From: Chromera velia
Taxonomy: Eukaryota > Sar > Chromeraceae
Direction: 5' to 3'
DNA length: 24,907 nt
NCBI GenBank assembly: GCA_018398765.1
Contig: JAHBMJ010001701.1
Location: 2,501 to 27,407, forward strand
In this document: one piece after another, positions 1-11,900 of the stretch
Numbering within the stretch: position 1 is the stretch's first letter
How the letters are laid out: the number at the start of each line of letters is the position of its first letter
Notes under the pieces: model-generated
Told to the model about the DNA's origin: nothing
Database searches by the model: none
The model's input: only the letters and a program-made list of their open reading frames with translations
Position numbers and translations under genes: made by a program

Positions 1-727
1 TAATCTCCCCGAGGACAGAGAGGGACGGAATCGTCTGGACCAGAGTCCCGATAGGAAGATCGGCTCTGAAGGGAAGAGGACGGGGAATGAGGGGGTCTTC
101 AGTCTTTATGGTCGGCATCAACAAACAAGAGTCTGTCACCTGAAGAACCCCGTTCCCTCCTACCTGCAAAACCACATGCGCATAGACGCACATGAGTACA
201 TTTGTAGGCAATTTGCATAGATACATGATTACATACACATACATAGATCTACCCGTAAAGGCACAGTGCGAACGAGTACTTATGCCTTGAAAGAATCTTT
301 TCAGCAGTCATCCTGTCCCTTCCACTTCCACACTCCTTCCTTCAACCTGTCTTCCAAGTCGTATGAAAAGAAGGACCTCCCCTCGCGATGCCCGTCAAAA
401 GGAAATCGTAAATTCTCTCTCTCTCTCTCCCTCCCCTCTCTCTCTCACACATACATATTGAGAAAAGGCAGAGGAAATGTGGAATGCGAAATGGAAAGAG
501 AAACAAAGCAAAGCCCGGACCGACCACGTCCCGCAGCAGCACGGTTGCGCCCTTGTCGATGACCATTTGCCCGAACGGAGACGCCGCTGCCGACACGTAC
601 CGCCAGGTGGCCGTCTCCACCAGCGTGGGGGCCTCCAAGGAGAGGGCGGTGGAGAAGAGGGCCCCCGGAATCAGAAGACCGGCGAGGACCTGCAAGTAAG
701 GGAATAAATAAGTATACATTCATCTGG

Positions 728-769
<42 letters not shown>

Positions 770-1666
770 TGTGTGTGTGTTGTGTGTGTGGAGTACCTAG
801 AGAGACATATTTGATGGGCAGAGGAAAGATATTGTAAAGAAGCAACACAGGTTCATGGCCAAAGCAGATAAAAGCACACACAGGGATTTCTCAAACTTCC
901 TTACTCCGCATGCAATGCATATCTGCAGATGGGGTCTACGAAATGAAGATGATCGTTTTTCTCTTCCCGCAGTCTTTCCACTGCTAATTATTCCCTGCCC
1001 GTGTTTGCTTTTGCCTGAATTTTTTTTGCCGACCTTCTGTCTTCCATACTTTATTTTCACAGAGGACCAGGCACGAACCAATCTACCGACCGATTGTCTG
1101 TATTGTTTGTTTTGAGCGATCCTTTCGAGCGCATCTTCCGGCAGAACTTTGAACGCTCCGTCTGCAGGAGCGAGGAGAGTCATTTCCTTCCCCCTCAATT
1201 CTAGGATCTCACGAAAGTCTGGTTCCATGTCTATCAAGGCACTCATCAACTGCAGGCCCTCAAATCCCCTCACAATCTCCGACAGCGTCATCTGAGATGT
1301 CCGGTTCTGTGCCTGACTCTCTGCCAATTCCTCCACACCAGAGCGGGATCTGAGGGCCGAGTCGGTGAGAGACGACGCGGCCTGCTCATCTAGATCCTCA
1401 AAAGCCGTGTCGATCTCAGCAGAAGAAGAAGCATTCGCTCCTTCATCCGTTGGTGAGGCTGATGGAGAAGGTTCAGATGACTGTTCTCTTTCTTGCTCTT
1501 CTGTTTGCGTGTCTTCTGTCTCTGTTGAGTCTGGAGACGAGGCAGAGGACGAAGACTGAGAAGAGCTGAAGAGACCGTAGGGGCCGTCTATTGGGGAGTC
1601 CACCTCGTTCACTTCGTTCTGTTCAATGTCTTCGGATCCTCCCTCTACATCGCCTCCNGTGTGTGT

Positions 1667-1713
<47 letters not shown>

Positions 1714-2952
1714 TGTGTGTGTGTTGTGTGTGTGGAGTACCTAGAGAGACATATTTGATGGGCAGAGGAAAGATATTGTAAAGAAGCAACACAGGTTCAT
1801 GGCCAAAGCAGATAAAAGCACACACAGGGATTTCTCAAACTTCCTTACTCCGCATGCAATGCATATCTGCAGATGGGGTCTACGAAATGAAGATGATCGT
1901 TTTTCTCTTCCCGCAGTCTTTCCACTGCTAATTATTCCCTGCCCGTGTTTGCTTTTGCCTGAATTTTTTTTGCCGACCTTCTGTCTTCCATACTTTATTT
2001 TCACAGAGGACCAGGCACGAACCAATCTACCGACCGATTGTCTGTATTGTTTGTTTTGAGCGATCCTTTCGAGCGCATCTTCCGGCAGAACTTTGAACGC
2101 TCCGTCTGCAGGAGCGAGGAGAGTCATTTCCTTCCCCCTCAATTCTAGGATCTCACGAAAGTCTGGTTCCATGTCTATCAAGGCACTCATCAACTGCAGG
2201 CCCTCAAATCCCCTCACAATCTCCGACAGCGTCATCTGAGATGTCCGGTTCTGTGCCTGACTCTCTGCCAATTCCTCCACACCAGAGCGGGATCTGAGGG
2301 CCGAGTCGGTGAGAGACGACGCGGCCTGCTCATCTAGATCCTCAAAAGCCGTGTCGATCTCAGCAGAAGAAGAAGCATTCGCTCCTTCATCCGTTGGTGA
2401 GGCTGATGGAGAAGGTTCAGATGACTGTTCTCTTTCTTGCTCTTCTGTTTGCGTGTCTTCTGTCTCTGTTGAGTCTGGAGACGAGGCAGAGGACGAAGAC
2501 TGAGAAGAGCTGAAGAGACCGTAGGGGCCGTCTATTGGGGAGTCCACCTCGTTCACTTCGTTCTGTTCAATGTCTTCGGATCCTCCCTCTACATCGCCTC
2601 CCTGAAAAGAAGGGAGGGGTGGGGAGGGGGGAGAGAACACAGACCGACCCCCAAACAAACCACCCATCCCCCCACTTGCCCCTTGCAACCATGGCAGGCC
2701 CCCCCCGTCTGTCGTCAGATGCCTCTCTTCCGTCTCTTCCTCACTCAAGCTCTGCTCTGTCCCTCTAAACTTTCGTGTCTGACTGCTGGTGGCAGATTCT
2801 TCAGAGTCACTCGTCACACATACAACGGAGGTCAACACAGTGCACAGGACGCAAAAGGAACGAGTCCAGCGGAACCAGGGAGACAAAGAAACACGTCCAG
2901 AGGTTCCGGATGAACAGGACGGGCAAAGTAATCCCTTTGTTTTGCCCGGCAT
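1..2952 (-). CDS. FAS1 (fasciclin)-domain protein, 3' end beyond window
   Basis: Likely secreted or surface adhesion-type protein. Exons (minus strand): 2952-2035, then 689-525, then 163 to beyond position 1; both introns are phase 0 with TTGCAG acceptors and GTCGGT donors. The first in-frame ATG is at 2952; upstream in-frame sequence lacks an ATG, so a further 5' exon is possible. Residues about 32-47 are hydrophobic (signal peptide or anchor after a long n-region). Residues about 118-239 are an acidic Ser/Glu-rich linker. A FAS1 domain spans about 240-378: the H1-like stretch reads TLLAPADGAFKVLPEDAL, the middle reads LLIPGALFS, and the H2-like stretch reads NGVLQVTDSCLLMP. The joins were chosen because they restore exactly the family spacing. 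After it, GTLVQTIPSLSVLGEI looks like the start of a second FAS1 domain, cut by the window edge. About 415 residues are visible. A possible acceptor at 2603-2602 might remove a small intron, but the frame is open through it. The exon is duplicated in the assembly (see 780-1657). Confidence 0.83.
411..451. repeat. (CT)n-rich tract
   Basis: Pyrimidine-rich CT dinucleotide stretch within the 361-bp intron 164-524 of the FAS1 gene. Confidence 0.7.
731..789. repeat. (TG)n microsatellite
   Basis: Interrupted TG dinucleotide tract (one A at 763, a TT at 780-781) in the intron between the two FAS1 exons. Confidence 0.9.
780..1657 (-). repeat. Second copy of FAS1 exon and intron, probable assembly duplicate
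   Basis: This segment matches 1724-2601 at a constant offset of 944. Translations of both strands are identical over the shared part, including the intronic part that follows the GTCGGT donor. The copy stops exactly at the N at 1658, in the middle of the open frame; the other copy continues upstream into the rest of the exon. The flanking TG tracts differ by one dinucleotide plus an extra A. I infer overlapping contig ends placed side by side rather than a real exon duplication. If real, the copied exon would lack its 5' part. Confidence 0.85.
1658..1658. other. Single-N assembly gap
   Basis: One ambiguous base sits between the coding sequence ending in cgcctcc and a (TG)n tract. It marks the junction of the two near-identical copies. 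Confidence 0.9.
1659..1733. repeat. (TG)n microsatellite
   Basis: TG tract starting directly after the N. It is the counterpart of 731-789, with a second interrupting A at 1671 and one extra TG unit before the TT. Confidence 0.9.
1724..2601 (-). repeat. Intact copy of the duplicated FAS1 exon region
   Basis: Partner of 780-1657. It contains the linker and the first half of the FAS1 domain up to the donor after 2035, plus the following intron sequence. Its right end is continuous with the 5' coding sequence, so this is the copy to use in the gene model. Confidence 0.85.
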
Positions 2953-3194
2953 CCAGATGAAGTTTGTTGCCAAAAGGAGGGATCGGACCAGGAGATGCCT
3001 TCCACTACAGTGGGGCGCAGCAAGAACCAGCAGGGCTTCTGCCACACCAAAATGTAAGGAAATGCAGCCGCCGAGTTAATGCACGAAGCTTCAATGCGAC
3101 ACAGGCACATCTGCTCAAGTACGAACAAGTCACATACAACAGAGTAACACACCTATATATGTACGCGAACATGAACTCTTTCAACCAAACTCGA

Positions 3195-3345
3195 TATGAA
3201 TCATATGCATGCTCGATCATTGCTCGGCGTCGATCGACTGCATGTTGCAAACACGCATGCAACTAATGCGCGTTGCAAAAGTGCACGTTGCAACGGGCCG
3301 CGCGTGCAACACTTGCAACAAGCATGCAGTGGAACGAAACGGACC
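3195..3345. promoter_or_regulatory. Cluster of TGCATG and TTGCAA motifs upstream of FAS1 gene
   Basis: About 150 bp contains several GCATGC or TGCATG words (near 3205, 3239, 3254 and 3332) and several TTGCAA or TTGCAAC words (near 3243, 3273, 3288 and 3314). It lies 250-400 bp upstream of the minus-strand FAS1 start. TGCATGC-type words are known ApiAP2 binding sites in apicomplexans, so a promoter role would fit an alveolate, but this is inference. A short TATATAT lies near 3154. Confidence 0.35.
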
Positions 3346-3554
3346 GTTACGGACGCCTTTGTATCGATATCGATATCCCCCTTACATACATACACCGGCC
3401 GGCCCAGGGGGTCACGGCTAGACCAAACATGACTGAACTATACAGTCCAACTTTCCTTCACTTCCTTAGTACTTCGTTCTCAGTATATGCACGCCAGTTC
3501 GACGCACGATACGCATCAATTCCCGAGTCTTCCGTATATACCTATGTATGTACA

Positions 3555-3660
3555 AAATTCTTTATAAAAGCTTCCTAACGCTGCCTAAACTCGCAGTCCC
3601 TCTTAACAATCTCTTACAGAAAACCCTTCAAATCTGTATAAAAATAAACATTGACTGAAC
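3555..3660 (+). repeat. AT-rich direct repeat, copy 1
   Basis: Shares ttctttataaaa, an aacaatctcttaca block, aaacccttcaaat and tataaaaataaacatt, in the same order and spacing, with 3672-3792. It is diverged and more AT-rich than its surroundings. No coding potential is evident. Confidence 0.75.
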
Positions 3661-3671
3661 TCACTATATCA

Positions 3672-3792
3672 TATTCTTTATAAAAACTTCTTGGCTCTGC
3701 ATAAACTTGCAGTCTTTCTTGACAATCTCTTACATAAAACTATACAAAACCCTTCAAATTTATATAAAAATAAACATTTAATATTAACTGAA
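3672..3792 (+). repeat. AT-rich direct repeat, copy 2
   Basis: Diverged second copy of 3555-3660, with a small insertion before aaacccttcaaat and a longer end before aactgaac. Both copies carry TATAAAA words. Confidence 0.75.
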
Positions 3793-4401
3793 CCCTCGAT
3801 AAACGGGCTTATATATTTGTGCACACAGGCTTCCTGTCAATCAATTCCGAAGCAACATTCTCTTGATCGATCGAGAGAGAGAGAAAGATCAACGTTGCGT
3901 TCATCAACCAATCAAGCAACCCGGCCAGCAGTCCGACAGGCGATTGATCGATCGAAATCAATCACGAACTGTGCAGTTCGTTTTCTTTGCAGAGAGAGAG
4001 AATCCCTCCAGTCTCTTCGCTTGCTGCTCTCTCTGTATTGTCTTCTTGATGCCAAGCCAAAACACCGAGCTAGGGGGACTCTCTTGCATCTCATGCCATC
4101 AGGGAGCCCTAAGCGGGCCGTCGGTGTGGCGTGTTTACACCAACCAACCAACCAGCCAGCCAGCCAACCAAGGTGACGCCTGGAGCATTCAAGTTGATGC
4201 GAACCAACGCGCCGCCATGACTGATCGAATACAGTGGACAGTAAGTGGATTGGGGCACGCGCGGACAGACAACAAGCGTGCGTGCGTCGAAAAAAGAATT
4301 AAGGGAGAGAGGGAGGAGAGGAATTCAGTGTGATGGGCGCACATCCGCCCTTGCTCACGAACAACCAACAGAAAGGATAACAGAAACAAGGTGACAGACA
4401 G

Positions 4402-4405
4402 ACAG

Positions 4406-4439
<34 letters not shown>

Positions 4440-4440
4440 G
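4402..4440. repeat. (TC)n(AC)n microsatellite
   Basis: Compound dinucleotide tract, TC units followed by AC units. Confidence 0.85.
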
Positions 4441-7400
4441 AAGAGACATTCCCTTTCTGTGTCCCTTAATCGACCAACCTCCTTGCTTGTCTGTTGAACG
4501 TATGTCTAGATCTGCAGGCCTGCACGTGTCTACTCTTCAAATCGGGAAGGAGAACTTGATGTTACCGCCACCCGTCAACAAACACCGTCAGTCAACGGGA
4601 TACTTATCAGACAGACAAAAAAACCAACGAAGCTCTCTCCCATTCATGTAGTTGAAGTGAGAATGAATCCATTCAGCCACCAGCCGCACAGTGCGGAGTG
4701 TCCACCAACCACCTGTCAGTTTCTGCACCCACCCCTCACGCCTTCTCCCTCTTCTTAGTGGACACAGAAGAAAGAAAGAGACAAGGAGGGCAACACACGC
4801 TCCCCTGCCTCTCTCTCCTTTCTGCACTTCACCTGTAAACAACACACCACCACAAATGTATAAATGGAAGAACAGAGACATGGAAGGATAAATATTGAAA
4901 ACCAGTTCACTACCCAAAAAAAGGCTTTACCGAAATCGGCGATGCCCACCCGCCAGGGCACACTTTCTTGTTTTTATTTCTCTTTTTTAGTTTTGGTGCC
5001 AAATAGAGTCAGTCTTCTTCATGGCTGTTGCTTGCCTTCTGTGTGCATGCCCGGCGTTTCCAAGAAGAAAAGGACGGGGGGAAGACTTAGCAAAGAAGAG
5101 GGAGTGAGTGAGAGGGGGCGCAACCATCGGTTGGTCGCTTTGCTGTTTTGGTTTTTGCTAGACAATTCAAGACAAGAAAGGGAAGGGAAGGATCGGACAA
5201 AGTGGCTATGATTCTGATTCTTAAACTGTTTTCCTGGTTTCATTCTTTCGGGTTCTGATTTTTCTGGGAGGTAGGAGGGAGTATCATCTCTTTTCTGTCT
5301 TCCTTTGCATGGATGGCAGTGAGAGAGACGAGACGCGCAAGAACCGAGCGCGGCTCTGTTGCAGTTGCATCATCGCTGCACGGGCAAGTCAGCAAGAAAA
5401 AGTCTGGATTGATTGAAAAAGTTGCACAAAGAAAGCGGACAGAAGCGGAGAGGAAACAAGAAGGAAGAGGGATTGACGAAAAAGTCGTGAAAGCGATCGT
5501 GCCTCTCGAACCTTTTTCCCTCCCTATCCTTCTGTGGAGATCTCCAAACGCTCTCTTGTTTTCAACCATGTACCTGCCTATTCATGCGACAACAAGATCA
5601 GTGCAGGACCTGTTTCTCCTTGGTTCAAAGGGAAAAAGGCGTTTCCTTCTTCTCCTTGAGGTGCAAGTGTGAGTTGCTGAGGTGGGTGTTATTGCAGAAA
5701 GTTGATGCATGAATGAATTTGACGACAGTCAGTCAATCAGACAGCCAGCCAGCTTGCTTGTCCTTCACAGTCAGCCACGCCACCCGAGCTCACTCGATCA
5801 AATCCCCTCACCTGGCCTGGCCGGTGCACTTCTGTCGTGCTGTCGTCAGTCGGTTCGGATGGATGAACGAATGAACCAGCGAGTCAACGAGTGGGAAGGG
5901 AACACCAGCCTGCCAACCGCGAGGATGAGCGATGCTGAGGGCAATCGACGCACATCGTTTCCTCTCGCATCGCATCGCTCACTTTCGTTTCATGGTATGT
6001 CACCCACCCACCTGCCCACCTACCCCCCAGTCTTTCTGCCTCCCGTTGGTCCCCCTCTTTGTCTGTCTGTCACCCACACTTCCGTCGTGTGTGTGAGGAT
6101 CGGAAAGAAGGAAGGAAGGACGGAAGGAAGATCGATCGTCGAGATGACACGACAGAGCAAACATGCAGCTTCATCCATCCATTTATTTGGTGCACTCTGT
6201 ATTGATGTGCATGCATTGCTTCAATCCGTTTTTCTCACAGGGTTTCGTTCATTGTTTATGTCTCTCTCTGTGTGTACGTGTCCTTGCATATTTGTTTGTT
6301 TGTTTGCATGTTCAAACCAGCTCCTCCATCCATGCAGTTGATTCCTGGAAGGAAGGAGGCACTTCTCTGCCCCTACACGCTTCTCTCTTTGAATTCATTT
6401 TCTTGCCCATCACATTTGAAAGACTTTCTTGGGCTCATATAATCCGTTGGTGCAGAAAGAAAGAAAGAAGAATGTTGATCCAGGGAAGTCTCTACGTGCT
6501 GATCGATGCATATCATTTGTTTGGCTCTGCTTTGCTCAGTCATCATGTGTGCATCTGCAGCCCACAATCTGTTGCATGACCTGCGGGGCGTGCGTCAATC
6601 GCTTCACAAACATCCAACTGGATTGCTGTGAACGCGGTCGAAGCCCTTCCGCCCCTTTCGTCCCCAGCTTTCTTCTAGGAAAACACCCAAAGTCGTTGAC
6701 GTCCTTCTCCTCATCTTCTTGCATCAACCCTCTTGCCTGCCCTCTCATTCGATCAATCCCCCCCGTCGTCCTCTCCATTCACCTGTTCACAGTCAAGCCA
6801 TAGCAGTTTCCGTGTTGCACTTGAATTCCTCGTCCATCCCCTCTTCTTACTTGATTCTTCATTCACCCGACTCTCAAAAGAGTGAGAGATACATACAGAG
6901 AGACAGAAAGAAAGTAGTAACGAAACATGAAGCGTTGAAGGAAAGGAAAGGAAAGAGAGCGGACGGACGGAAGGGAATGGTGGGATTCTGGCGAAGGGAT
7001 GGAGGGAGGGAGAGGGACGATGAGCGGCCACAGCGGCGGCTCTTTCTCACGTCGCTGCAGGGAAACGAAAAGGACGCACGGATTGTTTACTCTTTGCTTA
7101 GATTAATTTAGGCAGCACAGCAAAGCAGCCAGCACTCCTGTCGGGCAGCCATTAGTGTGACCCAAGAAAATCGTTCCTAGACAGAAAGTAAGTGTGTTTT
7201 GATGCATGTCACTGTGTGTATGTGTGATGCAGCCCGCTTGTAAAATGGCCAAGCCGGAGTTCCATTCTCCCACTGACGCCTTCGCTCGCACTGGCTGCTA
7301 AGAGAACGGCAAGTGGGGGGAAGGGAAGGGAGGCACACAAGCGAGACGAGCGAAAAAGAACGGGTGGAAGGATGGAAGATGCGAAATGGCAATTGAAGAT

Positions 7401-7564
7401 AAAAAAATCAGGAGGCGGAAAGCGCAGCAGCACAAACGGAGACATCGAGTTGTTTGTTTACACACAAGCACAGACGTTGACACACACACAGAGGTGGGGC
7501 ATCAGGAAATTGAGCTTTGTTTCTTTTTTTCGTTCTGAGTCCAGAGGGAAGGCAGAAAAGCAAG

Positions 7565-7587
7565 AAAGAGAGAGAGAGAGAGAAAAA
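7565..7587. repeat. (AG)n microsatellite
   Basis: AG dinucleotide tract within purine-rich sequence. Confidence 0.8.
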
Positions 7588-8958
7588 TAGAAAGCGACGA
7601 TGGACCTTTCTTTTTCTCTTCTCTCTCAAGGTTTTCTCTTTTTCATCTCTGGAGCAGGGGCCCTGTTTTCCCTTCTCTCCCCCCCCGTCCTCCCGTCTCC
7701 TCCAAAACATGATGATTCCCAGCTTCTCCACCTCTGACAAGATTCAACAGACAAACGTGCTAACCATCGTGACGAGCACACGCCGACACACACGAAGAAA
7801 AAGAGCGCATGCAGATCGAAAAATAACCTGCTGCATTCAAGTCATGCCACGCTGACGCAAGCAAAGACACACACGGGAGACGCCCTGACGAGGAACCTGT
7901 ACCTGCACATTGTCAGGTCTGACTCAGACACGCGGAACACACTCACACACGCGGGCGCACGTGCTCGCGCGCAAAGTGAGGGTGAGAGAGAAACGGACAG
8001 ACCGGACCGCCCGACACTCAGCACGAATCAAGGGAAGGGAAGGGATGAGTTGAATGAATTGTCATGACAAAAACTGCACTCGCACACGAGCGCAGCAACC
8101 TTCCAACAGAGCAAAAACGCGTATTTCAACTCAAAGTCATTTAATTCCCTCAAATTCTTGGTCTTTTCTGTTCCCCATCCTTTGATGTTGATGGTGGCTC
8201 AGTGCTTCGTCTCGTCACCCTTCGTTCTTTCTTGACTTTTGATTCTTCTGGTTTGTCTGAAAATAGGACTAGAGATGAAAAACGATTCATGGCCATGATG
8301 GAAGACAAAAAAACAATTAATGAAGGGATGACATGCAAAGCAATTAATGAAATGAAATGCAGGCGAAGGAGACATCCCTTTTGGCTCCTTCATCCTTCAA
8401 GCACCATTCCCCCCCCGTGTTGCTGCGCCCCCCCACCCCTCACGGATCGCCGGATGACCAGCCAGTCAGGCTGCCATATGACAGAGTGACTCAAAGGATG
8501 AAGGAGCAAGAGGGAAAGTTTCGAAAGGAAGATACAAGGCAGCACCAGAAGTGCTCAACAGACTGGGTAGGAGATTGATTTAGATAAGACAGTTGGAAAG
8601 GAGTAGGAAGGAGAGAGAAACAAATCTGCGGGCCTAATTGCAGTGCGCGGCACCGACCAATAGACCTACAGTTGGACCACAGCCTCTCTCGCCGCCTTCC
8701 TTTTTCCCCCTTCAACTCTGCCTGCTAGTGCTTTGATTCCTTTTCTGCCTTCTCCCCGCCCACCAAGCACAGCCTGCTTTTCCTTTCTTTTCTGCAAGAA
8801 CGGATGACATTCAAAACTCACCATGGACAAGACACATAAAAATATCATGGAGGACGCACACAAATAAAATGACGAAAATCCAACCCAAGCCCCGTTCCTT
8901 TCAACAAAGGGCTCCGACGTTGTTTGTGGGTTTTTGAAAAAGTGCACGACACGCCAAA

Positions 8959-8985
8959 ACAGCAGCAGCAGCAGCGGCAGCAGTC
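8959..8985. repeat. (CAG)n trinucleotide tract
   Basis: About nine imperfect CAG units with one CGG interruption. On the minus strand it reads as a Cys-rich low-complexity peptide. No gene context supports coding. Confidence 0.75.
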
Positions 8986-11257
8986 GCAATTATCATGAAG
9001 ACATGAGACAGACATGCGCGCAGATCCGTGTGGTAAAACAAACATCACATCTTTGATCATTGACGTCTTTTCAACAATTGAGTAACATCTCTGTTGTGTT
9101 TGTCTTCTCTTTCTCTTTTGAATGCAGGCAGCATCATGGGGGGCAGGACAGAGAGAGTCCCCCCCAGGCAGGGGACAACGGAGCCGAAAGGCAAAGAAAG
9201 CCGCCTGCTGGTGGCGGGAAAGGGAAGAAGGCGACTTGCCAAGGCCGGGATACGGTTTGACAAAGAGAGAGGAGGAAAGAGAATCAGAGAGTACAGGCGG
9301 GGGGGGATAGAGGAGGGATATCGTGTACATGAAGAGTCAGAGAGAGAGGAGAAAGAAGAGAGAAGAGAAAGAGCGGAGGAAAAGAGAGGTGGGCAGCTAG
9401 AGAACGAGAAAGAGAGAGGAAGGATGGGAGAGACATGATGTACGTGGTCCTCTTGTAAGCATCGTCCTTGATTTCATCTTTTCTCTTCTCTTGGCTTCTT
9501 GGTGTCGTTTCAGCAGACTGACTGTCATCGATCCATCGGTTGACATTGCTCGCTTCGGCTGCGGGGAAAGAAAAGAGCTCGTTCGCTATGTCTGCCCACA
9601 CACACAGAGAGCTGCAGACTTTCTCGTGGACTGACTCATTCTCGAAAGTCTGAACGAAAGGAAAAAGGAAGGAAAAGATTTTGCTCGACAATTCGGCAAA
9701 TCCTCTCTCCCTCTCGCTTCTCTTGAAGCTTCAAGGAGACAAAGTTACTCTGTCAGTCTGTATGAGAGGAGAACAGATAATCATCCAGACGGACGGACTA
9801 GTGTTTGATTAAAAGGAGCCGCTTTTTTTTGTCTTCACTGAGAGAGATCCGACAGGGCAGAAACCGGAAAACATCGCACGAAAAGAGACGAAAGAGAAAA
9901 AAGAAGTTCGTGCGTTGATGTGTCTCTCTGCCCTCTGCTAGACTCTTTTGTTCTTCTTTCCGCTTTGTATCTTCTCCAAAAACAAAAAGGAAGAAGACAG
10001 CGAGACGACGAGAAGTGGGTGTTGAAAAACCGAAAGAAAGGAAGGAAAAAAGAAAGATGGGGGAAGGAAACCCTTTCCTTCCATCCAAAAGCTTCGACTC
10101 CACCGACGAGCGCGGCTCCTTCGGGGACAACGTACATACAGACAGGCAGACAGGCAGTCAGGTAGGTGAGATCTGTCGAACTACTGATCAAAAAGCAAAA
10201 GACAGACAACGAAATGAGAATAACTTCACTTCCGATTCAAAAATGATGTGGCGAGTCGGGAAGGAAAAGAAAGCAACGAAAGGAAGCAGAACGAAATGAA
10301 ACGACGAAAGAACGACCTGCGATGGTTGATATGTGTCGAGTGGAGCGCGGCTCATTTCGACAACGTACATTCAGACAGAGAGAGATGTATTTGAAATCAT
10401 TCAATGAGTGAAAAGCATCTCAACACATTGTTGTTTTGATTTGAAAGAAAGAAGGAAAGAAAGAAGCACAGGGTCTGTCTGCATACATACCCAACACGAA
10501 AGACAGAAAGAGAGAAAAAAGGCAAAGAAAATGAAAGCAGTCTAGAGTAGACAGGCACGCACTTTTCACTCACCACACATTGCGCGGGTGAGTCCCAGGA
10601 TTACTCTTCTACTTCTGTTCTTTTTGTAACTTTACAGGAAGAAAGGAAGGAAGGAAGGAAGCAAAATCGAAGGATGCTGAGTGAAAGACTGGAATACACG
10701 CGCCCGCCAGGAAGGCGCTCATTCGATTGCCGTCAGACGTGTGGATATCGCCTGCAAGAACAACTGAAAGCGGGCAGACACACAGACACACACGCCGAAA
10801 TCTTTCTTTCTTTTTCGCTTCTTCGTTCGACACACGCACATGCTCAGACGTACCGCCACCCGCATCCACCTTCTCAAATGAATGCAGAGGTAGGTATACA
10901 CACACTCTCTTTCTTTGTTTCTCACACACGCCCACACACACCCGCACCATCCATCCACTCTTCACCTGACCGTTTGTATGAGGGCTTCGTTCCTTCCTTC
11001 CACAGCAATCGACCGACTCAGACTTCATGCGAAGCAGAGAGGACTCAAATGACGGTCGCCTCTCGCTGCATTGCATGACTTGGCCGCTTTCTCACACACA
11101 CTCACACGCACACACAGATGTTGCCGGCCTTTCCGTATTTTCCAGCTCATCCACTCGGTCACGAGGTACAGCCAGCGTTGAGTTTGACTTACAAATCACG
11201 CCAGCGGTCTTTCTTGCAAGCAGTGGACAGACAGGACCAGTCAGCTCCAACAACACA

Positions 11258-11479
11258 CCATCAGCTTCGGCGGTCCACACCGACTCTGTTTCTTTGACGC
11301 ATGCACGCAGGCACGCACACACCGTCAACACATCCATCAGCTTCGGCGGTCCACACCGACTCTGTTTCTTTGACGCACGCACGCAGGCACGCACACACCG
11401 TCAACACATCCATCAGCTTCGGCGGTCCACACCGACTCTGTTTGTTTGACGCACGCACGCAGGCACGCACACACCGTCA
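11258..11479 (+). repeat. 76-bp minisatellite, about 2.9 copies
   Basis: Three tandem units start near 11258, 11334 and 11410. Each begins ccatcagcttcggcggtcca, contains ccgactctgttt and ends with cgcacacaccgtca. Units differ at only a few bases (gcatgc versus gcacgc; tttc versus tttg). The 76-bp period is not a multiple of three, so it would shift any reading frame at each unit. Confidence 0.9.
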
Positions 11480-11883
11480 GTCTGTCCGTCTGAGTTCACA
11501 CGGATAGGTGAGAGGGAGAATCTTTTCTCTCTCGCTCCGTCCCTTCACGCACACACAAGTCCTTCCTTCCTTCCTTCTCGTTGACCCGGTGTTCGCGCTT
11601 GAACAGCAGACCAACTATGTCCCTCCCTCCTCACCGGCACACGCACGCCTTCACTCAACGTAATCACTCACCCTCCTGACAGACAGACAGACACACGCGC
11701 ATGTGTGCACTTTTTTCGTACATTCTTTCACTTGCTCACAATTTTGCGGTTCGATCCGTGCATCAATGATGCCTTCCTTTCTCTTTTCCTTCCGGCCGGG
11801 TTTTCACTCTCTCTCCTCCGGTCAAAAAGGGTACGGGGGGGAGGTTTGGCTTTGCCCTCACCCACCCGTGGTGTCCCTCCCGA

Positions 11884-11900
11884 GGTGGGGGGGGGGAGGC
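11884..11900. repeat. Poly-G run
   Basis: G-rich run in a purine-rich stretch; no further feature seen. Confidence 0.7.

Noticed and set aside
4910-4961. Minus-strand IADFGKAF, resembling the DFG motif of protein kinases
   Set aside because: There is only a short match, no other kinase motif nearby on the strand, and no acceptor upstream.
5313-5672. Plus-strand 119-codon ORF starting with ATG
   Set aside because: No recognisable family, no flanking splice or promoter signal, and similar-length frames occur by chance throughout this region.
9094-9438. Plus-strand 114-codon Arg/Glu-rich ORF
   Set aside because: It lies in a GA-rich tract; the composition explains the open frame and no domain is visible.
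11748-11765. GGTTCGATCC-like word suggesting a tRNA T-loop
   Set aside because: No acceptor, D or anticodon arms can be folded around it.
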